A stretch of 64,000 bases of DNA from Psychrobacter maritimus (GTDB lineage: Bacteria > Pseudomonadota > Gammaproteobacteria > Pseudomonadales > Moraxellaceae). The position numbers were made by a program, and so were the translations under genes. The DNA is taken from contig NZ_CAJHAJ010000003.1 of assembly GCF_904846345.1 (NCBI RefSeq), forward strand, positions 289,481 through 353,480, written 5' to 3'. Under the pieces are notes generated by a model. The model worked only from the letters and a program-made list of their open reading frames with translations, ran no database searches and had not been told where the DNA came from. Shown here in pieces: positions 45,290 to 55,076 of this stretch (position 1 is its first letter; each line of letters opens with the position of its first letter).

Positions 45290-45970
45290 ATGTCTGCGAT
45301 TTTAAAAGCGACCAATATTAATAAAATTTACGATGAAGGGGCGGTGAGTACCCAAGTATTGACGGGCTTAGATTTGACCGTCAATGCCGGTGAGCGCATT
45401 GCGATTGTCGGTACCAGTGGCTCAGGAAAAAGCACCTTGTTACACTTGCTCGGCGGACTTGATACGCCAACCAGTGGTGAAGTCTGGCTACATGGGCAGC
45501 TGCTAAATACCATGAATGAGACTGAGCGCGGCGCGATGCGCAACAAGCACTTAGGGTTTATTTATCAGTTTCATCATCTATTAGCGGAATTTACTGCGGT
45601 TGAAAACGTCGCTATGCCGCTGCTGATGCGCCCAAAAATGTCGACTACTGAAGCGCGCCAACAAGCGATAGATATTTTAAACAGTGTTGGTCTTGAGCAC
45701 CGTTTGGCGCACAGGCCAGGTGAGCTATCAGGCGGTGAGCGTCAACGTGTAGCAATTGCCCGTGCGCTGGTGACTAAGCCATCGCTTGTCTTGGCCGATG
45801 AGCCGACCGGTAACTTGGATTATGACAATGCCCAAAGTGTGTTTGGGCTGTTATCCGAGCTCCAAAGCACCATGCAAACGGCGCTGTTGATGGTGACGCA
45901 TGACCGTAGTTTAGCAGCACTTGCTGACCGTCAGCTACTCTTGCGTAATGGTCATTGGGAAGATTACTAA
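45290..45970 (+). CDS. lolD: Lipoprotein-releasing ABC transporter ATPase LolD
   Basis: This 226-residue ATPase powers the Lol exporter. Walker A is [11 protein letters not shown], the signature is LSGGERQR, Walker [10 protein letters not shown], and the switch histidine is in MVTHDRS. It lies 44 bases downstream of the permease gene with AAAGGAAGCG before the ATG, so the two form one operon. Confidence 0.95.
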   Translation: MSAILKATNINKIYDEGAVSTQVLTGLDLTVNAGERIAIVGTSGSGKSTLLHLLGGLDTPTSGEVWLHGQLLNTMNETERGAMRNKHLGFIYQFHHLLAEFTAVENVAMPLLMRPKMSTTEARQQAIDILNSVGLEHRLAHRPGELSGGERQRVAIARALVTKPSLVLADEPTGNLDYDNAQSVFGLLSELQSTMQTALLMVTHDRSLAALADRQLLLRNGHWEDY

Positions 45971-46145
45971 GCCTTTAGCCTTTCGTTCTAAACAATGTAC
46001 TAAATAATATTCTTAACCGTTTCTTCTAAAAGTTGCATGATTGCCGTTACTAAGCAGTAGCATGATAGGGTTAGAATTTTTATAAAAATAAGATAACAAA
46101 TAGGCTGTATAGGGCAGCCTTATTCATTAAGTAAGGATGGATAGT

Positions 46146-46463
46146 ATGAATAAAGATGATGACCCGATTGAAGCGTTTGGCAGTATCGAAGAAGGTAATG
46201 AGCCCTTAAAGCCTTATATGGATCCAACGTTATTTGACACCATTGATAAACAGGCGCAAATAGAGTTGCTGACGCCAGTTTTTGACTCGATTACTTTAGC
46301 GGGTGTCGATTACGACTTAAAGGCGCAAGATAGTGCGACTGGCAAGCGCTATACGCTGCTTAAAGATGAGAAGGTGATAGATGTCTTTGTGATGGATACC
46401 AATCTTACTGACAATATTCTCAATGCTATCGAAAAACATAAAGAGCAAGAAGGCGAATTATAA
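46146..46463 (+). CDS. Small conserved acidic protein of unknown function
   Basis: This 105-residue acidic soluble protein has no signal or membrane segment, and I do not recognise a named domain. It reads DDDPIEAFGSIEEG at the start and ends in charged EKHKEQEGEL. AAGGATGG lies eight bases before the chosen ATG; the earlier ATG falls inside that ribosome site. It is probably a separate short gene after lolD. Confidence 0.6.
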   Translation: MNKDDDPIEAFGSIEEGNEPLKPYMDPTLFDTIDKQAQIELLTPVFDSITLAGVDYDLKAQDSATGKRYTLLKDEKVIDVFVMDTNLTDNILNAIEKHKEQEGEL

Positions 46464-46558
46464 CGCCGCCTAAAAGTTGGGTAATGATTTTTATAAAATG
46501 CTGCTATTTTTATCGTATGACTGGCGCTGAATGAATGGTTATACAGGAGTAATAGCTA

Positions 46559-47134
46559 TTAGTGCTGAGGCGTTTCGTCAGAGGAGTTCTGCTGACGTTT
46601 TTGCCAGCTGGTAACGGTCTTATAGCGCCAGATGGCTTTAAACGCCAAACCACATACGATGCTGCTAACGATGGCTAAAATCGTGAGTCCTAAACAGAAC
46701 GCCGTCAGAGATACTGTGCCTTTATAAGTAATAAAGGGATTAGCGCCATCTGACAATGCCCATAAGCTAAAATCAGCAATCATCCTGCCGATAAGCCGCA
46801 AACTAATCATCGGTACGTCAAGGATTTTGGCACCGACATAGTAGCCAGCATAAAACACCGGCAAGCTGGTTACTGGATTGGTAATCCAAGTCAAACCGAG
46901 CGCCATCGGGACATTGGCTCGAAAAATGAGCGCGCCGATTAATGCCAGTAACATTTGTCCTGGCAGCGGAAAAAACGCGCTAAGCACACCGATATAAACC
47001 GCTTTATTTAGACTATGGCGATTAAAATGCCATAAACGCGGGTCAGCAAGTTGCGGCGCAAACAGTTTTAATGTGCGACTGGCTAAGATTTTTTCAGGGG
47101 TAGGAAGTAGGTCTTTCAGACGTTTGTTTGGCAC
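46559..47134 (-). CDS. DUF2062 domain membrane protein
   Basis: This 191-residue protein has about three membrane helices. The DUF2062 pattern is visible in RHSLNKAVYIGVLSAFFPLP, followed by ANVPMALGLTWITNPVTSLP. Its function is unknown; members often sit near comEC in related bacteria. It reads toward the 105-residue gene and away from comEC. Confidence 0.85.
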   Translation of the reverse strand: MPNKRLKDLLPTPEKILASRTLKLFAPQLADPRLWHFNRHSLNKAVYIGVLSAFFPLPGQMLLALIGALIFRANVPMALGLTWITNPVTSLPVFYAGYYVGAKILDVPMISLRLIGRMIADFSLWALSDGANPFITYKGTVSLTAFCLGLTILAIVSSIVCGLAFKAIWRYKTVTSWQKRQQNSSDETPQH

Positions 47135-47358
47135 AGAATCGCCTTTACTCGTTATCTACAGCCCGCTCAATCATACTGATGGGCTGGTATGCAGTGATGT
47201 TATTGATAAAAAATACAGGTAAGGATGTTATCAGAAAAGCAGGAAGATAATGTTGGATAATCACTATCGCAATATTTCTGCTCAGTATAGGGTAATAGCA
47301 GGATAAATGCCATCGCTTGACGGTTCGGTCTAACATTAAGGCTATCGTCAATCATCAT

Positions 47359-47394
47359 TTATCATACAGCCTATACTTATCATACAGACTATCA
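47359..47394. repeat. 18-bp tandem repeat in the comEC leader
   Basis: Two 18-bp units share TTATCATACAG, ending 14 bases before the comEC start codon. Confidence 0.65.
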
Positions 47395-47408
47395 AGCAAG
47401 GAGCGCTG

Positions 47409-50400
47409 GTGTACTGGTTAATTGGTAGCTTGATAATCATCGTTATGATGGGCGTTTTAGCCGTTGCTGATAGCATGCCGCTGCCTGTTAGTCCGCTGTT
47501 AGCAGACCTCAGTGCTACTGCGACATTGCCGCTATTATTAACGATACTTACTATTGTTTTGTTAGTCGTCAGTCAACGTCGTATTCCATATCCTCGTTCC
47601 TTTACTATTAGACAACCTCCTTCTCAAAACCCTTCTGTTAAAAATTCTACGAAAACCTCAGCGTATAGCTTGTCGTTACTTTCTAAGTGTGTCCGCTATT
47701 TATTATTGGCAGCGCTAGCACTGACGCTGATTAGTGGTAGTGGACTGCTCGCCTTGATAAGTCATCAACAGGCGCAAAGTAGCGCCATAAAACAACCTTT
47801 GCGTGTACAAGCGCTGGTTAGCATCGAGGGGATAAGTGATAGTGTCTATGATGTCGCAAGTGATAGTGGCTATCGACAGGTTGCCACCATCAGTCAGATA
47901 TCACCGTTATTGTCTGAATTGACAGCGCAGGATTTAGATAATCTTACGGCGAATTACGCTGCAAATTATAAAGAAACTCTGAATAATAGCCTAAGCAGTA
48001 ATAAAGAAACTAAAGATAATTTAAGCCATGATAATTCTGAAGATTTTGAAAGCTTTGAGAGAACTGAATACCGCGTATTGCTAAACGCCTATCCAAAAAA
48101 GCCCTATAAGGAATCACGTAAAAAGTTGTCTAAAAAGGCTACTGAGAAACAAGCTAAACAATCATTTAAGCAAACACAGATTACAGATTTAAATCATCTA
48201 CAGCCCGGTGATCAATTATTGATGACCTTAACGCTAGCGCCACTTGCTGGCTCTGAGCAAGCGCTGAATAACCCAACCGGATTTGATAGTTATCGGTGGT
48301 TACGGGGTCGGCATATCGATGGCGTTGCTAATATAATAGCGACCAGTACCTCGACTATTCCGTCTGATGACTCAGCAGCACTATCTAAAGCTGACGATTC
48401 TTATTTATACCGTTTTCGTACCGCTATCGACCAAGGACGTTGGCAGCTGCGCCAATACTTTTATCAAGATTGGGCAGCACAAAATACCACACAGCAGCAA
48501 GCAAAAGCGGTAACTTTAAGTTTGCTGACCGGTGATCGCAGTTTAATCAATCGCGATACCAAAGATTTGTATCAGTTGGTAGGTATTTCTCATTTATTGG
48601 CCATCTCAGGGACGCATGTTTTATTTTTAGCGATTGTGTTAGCAGGATTGGCGGTCCTACTGCTGAATCGCTTTTGTCCCTCTCTTTATCGTCATATCCC
48701 GCGCTGGCAAGTGCGCTGGTGGGTCATGATTAGCGCGGCTTTTATTTATGCCTTATTTACCGGGTTCGATGTCCCTGCTGCGCGTACCGCATGGATGTTA
48801 TTAGCGATAGGTTTGATACGCTTAACATTGCTACCGATTAGTACCATGCGTATATTATTGGCGCTGGCAGTATTGATGGCATGGCTCGACCCATATGTAT
48901 TGTGGCAGGCAGGTTATTGGCTGTCCTTTATAGCGGTGGCGTTGTTATTAAAGTACGAGGATAGCTCAGGACAATGGAGTCAAGCAGAATTTACCCAGTT
49001 AACGGCTTTTAGTCATGATGATGATAAAAACAAGCAACTGCTTAAACGCATGTGGCTAGGCTTCAAACGACTGTTTAAGTTACAGTTTTGGCTATTTATC
49101 GCTCTCTTGCCCATTACCTTGTTATTATTCGGCAAAGCGTCATTGTTAGGACTTGTCGTCAATCTATTTGCCATAGGTTTATTTGGCTGGGTGATTGTAC
49201 CGCTGAATCTATTGGCAGGGCTTTGCTACCTTATCGTGCCCACGCTGGCAGATGCTATTTGGACGTTGGTGATTGCCATTGTCGCTTATTTACATGAGCT
49301 GATTATATGGCTGACAGCATTACCGATATTCTCAGGAGCATGGCTCTATACGCCAGTCAATATGGCTATTTTGCTGATGGTATTACTGGCAATGTTACCG
49401 TGGTTATTGCCGCGCGGGCTTATCAGTCGTTGGCTCGCGCTAGCGCCGTTAACACTGCTAGTGATGACGGTATATGCCAATCAGCAGTCGCTAACCACGA
49501 TACCAACTCTTTATATTTTACCGACTGGTGATCAATATGTGAGTGCGGTTTTGCTGCAATATCCTGTGATAAACAATGAAAATGTGCATAAGGATAATAA
49601 GAAACGCGCATCCGCTAAAGGGGTAAATAAGAAAAATGTCAGCTGGTTGTTTTTGGCCGATCATAGACCTGATAGTGTCCGTACGATGCCAAGCACGCTA
49701 ACGGTTGATAAGCTTTCTGCGACGCTAGAGCAGCAATTACGTAGCTTATCCATTAAGCGCTTAGAGGGTATCGTGGTACAAAGTAGTAGCGCCGCATTGA
49801 CGGCCACACTGTCAACATCATCGACTAGAAACAGCAAGCCCTTAAAACCCAACAGTTTTAAGACAAATAATTCTGAGCCGAGCAATTCTGAATTACTACC
49901 CATGACAGTAGCGCAACTAAGTCAACGTTTCCCAACGGCTCAATACTGGCAAGCAGGACGTAGTGAGCGCTGGCCTGAGCGTCAGCGCGCTTATCAAGTA
50001 GCCAGTCAATCTGATCAAGCTAAAACTCATGCAACCATTAGCGCCCAAGGCTGTGAGCAAGGTAAAATCTGGCAACTCATGAATAGGGATTTAACTTTAC
50101 GAGCAATAACAGGTTGGAGCAAAATAAACGATGTTAGTGTCTGGGATTGTACGCTTGCGATTGATAGTCGATTGCCTATTCAAGTCATCAATTATAATGC
50201 GGCTGAGCCACTCAAATCATTACCTGCTAATATACAAACGCTTCAGTCCGATATAGAGGCGCCAACCCCTCAAGCCAAAAACGCTCAATCACGTCTGATT
50301 CTGAATGCCGATACGCATCCGCGCGTTTGGCAAATGTGGTCGTTATTATGTTCGATTGAGTATAATGATAAAAATAGTAATTTAAACAACACCTTAGATA

Positions 50401-50555
50401 ATGCCATAAATAGCACAACATGGCTTGGACACAGTACTTCGCATATCTCTACTGAGGTAATAAGCCAGCAACAAATCCATGAGATAATCACTTACGATAA
50501 TAAGCCACTAGATGCCGCCTTAGCTTTTAATACTGATACTAAGGATTCACCTTAA
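47409..50555 (+). CDS. comEC: ComEC/Rec2 DNA uptake channel
   Basis: This large (1048 residues) inner-membrane protein is the ComEC channel, which takes single-stranded DNA into the cell during natural transformation. A hydrophobic N-terminus is followed by a periplasmic OB-like domain. The competence domain (about 380-690) has the hallmark LLAISGTHVLFLAIVLAGL. The C-terminal domain (about 700-1048) stands where a metallo-beta-lactamase domain usually lies but has no HxHxDH motif. The start is GTG after AAGGAGCGCTG. The periplasmic part holds a Lys-rich low-complexity stretch. Confidence 0.93.
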   Translation: MYWLIGSLIIIVMMGVLAVADSMPLPVSPLLADLSATATLPLLLTILTIVLLVVSQRRIPYPRSFTIRQPPSQNPSVKNSTKTSAYSLSLLSKCVRYLLLAALALTLISGSGLLALISHQQAQSSAIKQPLRVQALVSIEGISDSVYDVASDSGYRQVATISQISPLLSELTAQDLDNLTANYAANYKETLNNSLSSNKETKDNLSHDNSEDFESFERTEYRVLLNAYPKKPYKESRKKLSKKATEKQAKQSFKQTQITDLNHLQPGDQLLMTLTLAPLAGSEQALNNPTGFDSYRWLRGRHIDGVANIIATSTSTIPSDDSAALSKADDSYLYRFRTAIDQGRWQLRQYFYQDWAAQNTTQQQAKAVTLSLLTGDRSLINRDTKDLYQLVGISHLLAISGTHVLFLAIVLAGLAVLLLNRFCPSLYRHIPRWQVRWWVMISAAFIYALFTGFDVPAARTAWMLLAIGLIRLTLLPISTMRILLALAVLMAWLDPYVLWQAGYWLSFIAVALLLKYEDSSGQWSQAEFTQLTAFSHDDDKNKQLLKRMWLGFKRLFKLQFWLFIALLPITLLLFGKASLLGLVVNLFAIGLFGWVIVPLNLLAGLCYLIVPTLADAIWTLVIAIVAYLHELIIWLTALPIFSGAWLYTPVNMAILLMVLLAMLPWLLPRGLISRWLALAPLTLLVMTVYANQQSLTTIPTLYILPTGDQYVSAVLLQYPVINNENVHKDNKKRASAKGVNKKNVSWLFLADHRPDSVRTMPSTLTVDKLSATLEQQLRSLSIKRLEGIVVQSSSAALTATLSTSSTRNSKPLKPNSFKTNNSEPSNSELLPMTVAQLSQRFPTAQYWQAGRSERWPERQRAYQVASQSDQAKTHATISAQGCEQGKIWQLMNRDLTLRAITGWSKINDVSVWDCTLAIDSRLPIQVINYNAAEPLKSLPANIQTLQSDIEAPTPQAKNAQSRLILNADTHPRVWQMWSLLCSIEYNDKNSNLNNTLDNAINSTTWLGHSTSHISTEVISQQQIHEIITYDNKPLDAALAFNTDTKDSP

Positions 50556-50577
50556 GCTTTACCTTAATAGTGCTATG

Positions 50578-50621
50578 CTTATAAAATGCCTCGCTTCTAC
50601 TTATGAAATGCCTCGTTTCTA
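50578..50621. repeat. 22-bp tandem repeat after comEC
   Basis: Two 22-bp units differ at two positions (CTTATRAAATGCCTCGYTTC). The array starts 22 bases after the comEC stop. Confidence 0.75.
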
Positions 50622-50842
50622 AAGGTGTCGCCCTTATAATATCAAGCTATTTCACAGTTCTGCTATTGAACCATGAGTGAAATGGCATCATACTTAGTAG
50701 CTTATTTAACTTTTATGAAAGCGCTACAAAATGCACTTATATAAGCAAATATACTTATTGCGGTTGTATTAAGTTTTTGCTCGATTAAGTTTTAAGACCC
50801 TCTCTTTTATTGTTTTACATTGTTTCTGACTTAGGAAGTTAT

Positions 50843-51898
50843 ATGCCCAACTGGCCACCAGACCCTAACAAACGTCCTAACAACTCGGCAAATCAGCCAA
50901 CGCCGCTGCAGCAGTCAAATCAGCCGAGCGGACAAGAGTGGCGACTGATTGAAAATACGTTATTAGCCAGTGTGGTTGAGCAGCGCCGCGCCCGTCGCTG
51001 GAGTATTTTCTTTAAGCTATTGACCTTTGGTTATATATTATTGATATTTTTAACCCTCGGCCGTGGTTGCAGCACTAAAACACCAACCAGTCTCGATGGC
51101 ATGGATACCAGTAAGCCGCATTTGGCTGTGGTTGAAATCCAAGGGACGATTAGTAGTGGTGATGTGGCCAATGCTTATGATGTCAATGAAGCCTTGACTC
51201 GCGCCTTTAAAAACAGCAATGCCAAAGCGGTGGCGCTCGATATCAACTCACCTGGTGGCTCACCTGTCCAGTCTGATGAAATCTGGCAGACGATGATGGA
51301 TTTGCGTCAAGAATATCCTGATAAAAAGCTTTACGCGGTGATTGGTGATATGGGTGCTTCTGGTGCTTATTATATCGCGTCAGCGGCGGATGAGATTTAT
51401 GTCAATCCATCAAGCTTGGTCGGTTCGATTGGCGTAATTATGCCAAGCTATAATATCGAAGGCTTAATGGATAAATTTGGCGTTAAAGACCGTACCATTA
51501 CCGCAGGCGAGTATAAAGATATCCTAAGCCTGTCGCGTCCGCTCACGGCTTATGAAGAGAAGCACGTCGAAAAAGTGCTAGACAATACCCATAAGCACTT
51601 TATCAATGCGGTCAAAGAAGGTCGCGGCAATCGTCTAAAAAATCCTGAGCAAAATAAACTGTTTTCAGGGCTATTTTGGACCGGCGAGCAGTCTATTGAG
51701 CTTGGTTTAGCCGATAAAAAGGGCAGTATTTCAAGTTTAGAGAAACAACTTAAACTTGATAACGTCGTTAACTATACCCCGAGCGACCCGTTTAGCTTAT
51801 TTATGGATCGCTTTGCGGTTAAGTTAGGCACAGGGCTTGGCTCAAGCATCAAGCTTGACGTACTACCGCAAGAAGAGGGTAACGCGCAGATGCGCTAA
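50843..51898 (+). CDS. sppA: Signal peptide peptidase, SppA/S49 family
   Basis: This 351-residue inner-membrane serine peptidase digests cleaved signal peptides. One membrane helix lies near residues 60-80 (FGYILLIFLTLG). The catalytic serine is in GDMGASGAYYIASAADEIY and the general-base lysine in TAGEYKDILSLSRP. The length is that of the short, single-domain SppA type. GGAAGTT precedes the ATG at 50843; an earlier in-frame codon is unlikely. Confidence 0.92.
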   Translation: MPNWPPDPNKRPNNSANQPTPLQQSNQPSGQEWRLIENTLLASVVEQRRARRWSIFFKLLTFGYILLIFLTLGRGCSTKTPTSLDGMDTSKPHLAVVEIQGTISSGDVANAYDVNEALTRAFKNSNAKAVALDINSPGGSPVQSDEIWQTMMDLRQEYPDKKLYAVIGDMGASGAYYIASAADEIYVNPSSLVGSIGVIMPSYNIEGLMDKFGVKDRTITAGEYKDILSLSRPLTAYEEKHVEKVLDNTHKHFINAVKEGRGNRLKNPEQNKLFSGLFWTGEQSIELGLADKKGSISSLEKQLKLDNVVNYTPSDPFSLFMDRFAVKLGTGLGSSIKLDVLPQEEGNAQMR

Positions 51899-51932
51899 GC
51901 CCTTTATATTTTAGATTTAATGTGTATGATTG

Positions 51933-51966
51933 TTAAGGCTGAGCATATGACTATGCTCAGCCTTAA
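51933..51966 (+). terminator. sppA terminator
   Basis: A perfect 15-bp stem with a TGAC loop follows the gene by 35 bases. The T-run after it is weak. Confidence 0.65.
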
Positions 51967-52024
51967 TTGTATATAAATTTTGACTATTATAATAAACAGC
52001 TATTTAAATTACTGAGAGCTTGTC

Positions 52025-52912
52025 ATGAGTGTCATTACCTTGCAGACCTTTGCGTCACTGCCCAAATCTAAGATAACCCAAAAGCCTATCATTCATTTTG
52101 CTCATGCCAATGGTATGCCAAGTGCCGTCTATGCGCCGTTTTTTGCACCGCTTGCTGAGTTTTTTACCATTGAATATATTCCTATGTTAGGTAATACGCC
52201 CGATTATCCAGTAGATAACCATTGGCAGAGCCTAACGCAGCAAATTATCGACAGTGTTAAACGTACTTGTGAGCAGCATGGCGTTAGTCAGGTGGTGGGC
52301 GTCGGTCATTCGCTTGGTGCCATGTGTACTATGCAGGCGTTATACCGTGCGCCAGAACACTTTGCGCAAGCGGTACTGATGGATCCGCCTTGGATTTATG
52401 GTAAAGTCAGCCTGCTATGGCATTTGGCCAAAACCGCAGATAGATTACCGCTGATGAATAATCGCTTGATGGATAAGCTCTCGCCAGCGGGCGTCTCTAA
52501 GCATCGCCGTGATGTTTGGGATAGCCGCAATGATGCTTATGATAAGTTGCGTCATAAAGGCTTTTTTAAAGGTTTCGATGAGCGTAGCTTTCAGGGCTAT
52601 ATCGAGCATGGTTTGCATGAGCGGGCGGATGGCAAGGTAACATTGGCTATCCCTAAAGCCAGCGAAGTTGAGGTTTTTCGTACCAATCCGTCATGGTATT
52701 GGCTGACCCCAAACCGTGCACCTAAACCGCCGGTGACGCTTATCATTGGTAAAGACAGTATCTTTCTTAAGCGTAGGTTCCCGCAGCAAATCAAATCACG
52801 ACTTAATATCGATTACGAAACCCACGCTGGCGGTCATATGTTCCCACTTGAGCATCCAGAATCGGTGGCGCTACAAGTGCTTGAGCTTATCAAAAAACAG
52901 TTGCCAAAATAA
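52025..52912 (+). CDS. Alpha/beta hydrolase
   Basis: This 295-residue alpha/beta hydrolase has the oxyanion segment HFAHANGMPSAVY, the nucleophile elbow VGHSLGAM and the catalytic histidine in GGHMFPLEHPESV. The acid residue is likely the Asp in IIGKDSIF. The substrate is unknown. GAGAG precedes the ATG. Confidence 0.85.
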   Translation: MSVITLQTFASLPKSKITQKPIIHFAHANGMPSAVYAPFFAPLAEFFTIEYIPMLGNTPDYPVDNHWQSLTQQIIDSVKRTCEQHGVSQVVGVGHSLGAMCTMQALYRAPEHFAQAVLMDPPWIYGKVSLLWHLAKTADRLPLMNNRLMDKLSPAGVSKHRRDVWDSRNDAYDKLRHKGFFKGFDERSFQGYIEHGLHERADGKVTLAIPKASEVEVFRTNPSWYWLTPNRAPKPPVTLIIGKDSIFLKRRFPQQIKSRLNIDYETHAGGHMFPLEHPESVALQVLELIKKQLPK

Positions 52913-52983
52913 GCTGATGCATTATTAATGCTCAGAATAAATATCCTGTGGGCAGCTAGCACACCCCTTTGAGTGACAACTTT

Positions 52984-53787
52984 ATGCTAAAAGATGCGAC
53001 CACAAAACCTGTTATGATCCCATCTGTTATGACTAAAGCACCTAAGCCTGCACCGCTATTTTCGCGCTTGGGTGCGTTGCTGTTGGTCATAGGCATGGTG
53101 GTGACATTTTTTATCAGTCAATTAATCGGCGTCTATATCGCCGGTAAACTGGTGTTGCCCGCCGCTAAAAATGCAACCATGGGCGATATTTTCTTTTTTG
53201 GTAGTAACGATGGCACAGTAGTAAGTCTTTCTATCATCATCGGCTGTATATTGCTGGTGGCAATCAGCGTATTGTTGATTCGTGTGAGAGGCGGGAATGT
53301 AAAGCAGTATCTGGCGCTAAAGCCCTTCTCATGGACGGTAGGCATCGGCATGTTAGGATTGCTACTGATATTTATGATTGGCAGTCAGGCATTAACTTAT
53401 CTGCTCGATAAATCGCCACTGGTTTTTGTCGACCCTTTATATCAGTCTGTCAGCTCAGTATGGCTATTGATATTTGCGATGGTGATTGTCGCGCCAATTT
53501 ATGAGGAGCTGATATTTCGCGGATTGTTATGGTCGGCTATCGCTGAGCAATTCTCAGGCGCAACCTATAAAGAGCATCGCGGCGCAGTCGTCGCAAGCTT
53601 AGTGACCAGCGTGATATTTGCGGTGATTCATTTGCAATATGGCATTTATGAAATCAGTACCATTGTGGTATTGGCCTTGATATTTTGCTACGCGCGTATT
53701 AAGTCAGGCTCGCTAGTGCTGCCGATGCTGCTACATATTATTAATAATGGCGCAGCAATGGGGCAGTATTTAGCGCAAGTCGCTTAA
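52984..53787 (+). CDS. CPBP family intramembrane metalloprotease
   Basis: This protein of about 267 residues with six or so membrane helices carries the CAAX/Abi motifs: EELIFRG (metal-binding glutamates), FAVIHLQYG and MLLHIINNGA. Such proteases may process membrane proteins or confer bacteriocin immunity; nothing here shows which. Several in-frame ATGs and a TTG could start it; ATG at 52984 is chosen for position only. Confidence 0.85.
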   Translation: MLKDATTKPVMIPSVMTKAPKPAPLFSRLGALLLVIGMVVTFFISQLIGVYIAGKLVLPAAKNATMGDIFFFGSNDGTVVSLSIIIGCILLVAISVLLIRVRGGNVKQYLALKPFSWTVGIGMLGLLLIFMIGSQALTYLLDKSPLVFVDPLYQSVSSVWLLIFAMVIVAPIYEELIFRGLLWSAIAEQFSGATYKEHRGAVVASLVTSVIFAVIHLQYGIYEISTIVVLALIFCYARIKSGSLVLPMLLHIINNGAAMGQYLAQVA

Positions 53788-53810
53788 ATACTTATCTATA
53801 AATGGTTAAC

Positions 53811-53857
53811 GGCTAATTGGTGAATGTCTTTATCAATTAGCTATGCACCAATTAGCC
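53811..53857. repeat. 12-bp inverted repeat between the CPBP gene and dusA
   Basis: GGCTAATTGGTG 53811-53822 and CACCAATTAGCC 53846-53857 are perfectly complementary with a 23-base loop. It may end both convergent transcripts, although no T-run is seen. Confidence 0.6.
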
Positions 53858-53890
53858 CCTACTTTATGCGAGAAGGGTAATTACTTATCT

Positions 53891-54862
53891 TTAAGCATCT
53901 GGATTTAAGGCTAAGACTTCAGCAGCGGCTCGTTTAATATCATCAATCGTTAGTTGCGGTTTGCCGCTTAATGCCTGTCGCCATTTGCGAGCGCCCATCA
54001 AACCTTGGAACAACCCTAAATAATGCCGCGTCATCGTTGGTAGTGCTTCACCTTTAGCAACTTGTTCTTCTAAATATGGATACAGTTTTGCTAAAATATC
54101 TGAGCGCTTAGGAATCGGCTCGCCCCATAAACTATTAGCTTCTGCCAGCAAGTACGGGTTATGATAAAACGCCCGTCCAATCATCACCCCATCGATATGC
54201 TGTAAATGCGCTTTAATATCAGCAACCGTTTCGATACCGCCGTTAATTTCGATATCAAGGGCAGGGAAATCCTGCTTAAGCCGGTAAACATCATCATAAC
54301 GTAATGGCGGTATTTCGCGATTTTGCTTCGGGCTTAAGCCCTGTAGCCACGCCGTACGGGCATGGACAATAAAGCGCGTACAACCTGCAGCCGCTACTTT
54401 TTCGACAAAATCCACCATAAACTCATAACTGTCAAAATCATCGATACCAATACGATGCTTGACGGTCACCGGAATATCGACCGCCGCCTGCATGTGCTTA
54501 ACCAAATCAGCAACCGTATGCGGCTCTGCCATTAGACAAGCACCAATCTTATTATGTTGGACGCGATCGGACGGACAACCGACGTTGATATTGACCTCAT
54601 CATAGCCATGCTGCTGGGCAAATTCAGCGCATTGGGTCATCTCGCTAATATCGGCGCCGCCCAGTTGTAGCACCAGCGGATGCTCAAGCGTATCAAAGCG
54701 CAAATGCCGTGCGCGATTGCCATGTATCAGCGCACCGGTGCTAATCATCTCGGTATAAAGATAAACGTGCGGATTAAACAGCCGTGCAAAGTAGCGATAA
54801 TCTGTCGTTGTCCAATCAATCATTGGCGCAACAGAGAGTCGTTTGTTGGTCATATCAACCAT
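53891..54862 (-). CDS. dusA: tRNA-dihydrouridine synthase A
   Basis: This 323-residue FMN enzyme reduces uridines 20 and 20a in tRNA D-loops. DusA features are LSVAPMIDWTTTDYRYFAR, the catalytic cysteine in NINVGCPSDRVQ, and the FMN-site IEINGGI and VMIGRAFYHNP. GAGG precedes the first ATG by 11 bases; an ATG three codons later is possible. It is a single gene. Confidence 0.96.
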   Translation of the reverse strand: MVDMTNKRLSVAPMIDWTTTDYRYFARLFNPHVYLYTEMISTGALIHGNRARHLRFDTLEHPLVLQLGGADISEMTQCAEFAQQHGYDEVNINVGCPSDRVQHNKIGACLMAEPHTVADLVKHMQAAVDIPVTVKHRIGIDDFDSYEFMVDFVEKVAAAGCTRFIVHARTAWLQGLSPKQNREIPPLRYDDVYRLKQDFPALDIEINGGIETVADIKAHLQHIDGVMIGRAFYHNPYLLAEANSLWGEPIPKRSDILAKLYPYLEEQVAKGEALPTMTRHYLGLFQGLMGARKWRQALSGKPQLTIDDIKRAAAEVLALNPDA

Positions 54863-54935
54863 TAGGGTTAAGCCTCGTTATTAAGTATGAATACTTTTAA
54901 ATGCATTTTTATATATATTAAAAAAAATAGTCGAT

Positions 54936-54971
54936 AAAGCGCCATGCCTGATAGAGGCAGGGCGCTTTTTT
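54936..54971. terminator. Terminator downstream of the MFS gene
   Basis: AAAGCGCC and GGCGCTTT form the outer stem and GCCT/AGGC the inner. The T-run is strong on the plus strand and broken on the minus strand, where it is needed for the MFS gene. Confidence 0.6.
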
Positions 54972-55076
54972 ATTAATAAGGGTATATTGGTTAAACGATG
55001 AAAAAATCAATGGCCAAGCAAAGTAGGGCTAAATGACATATCTACTATGACATGGCTACTATGATATAAATGCTTC

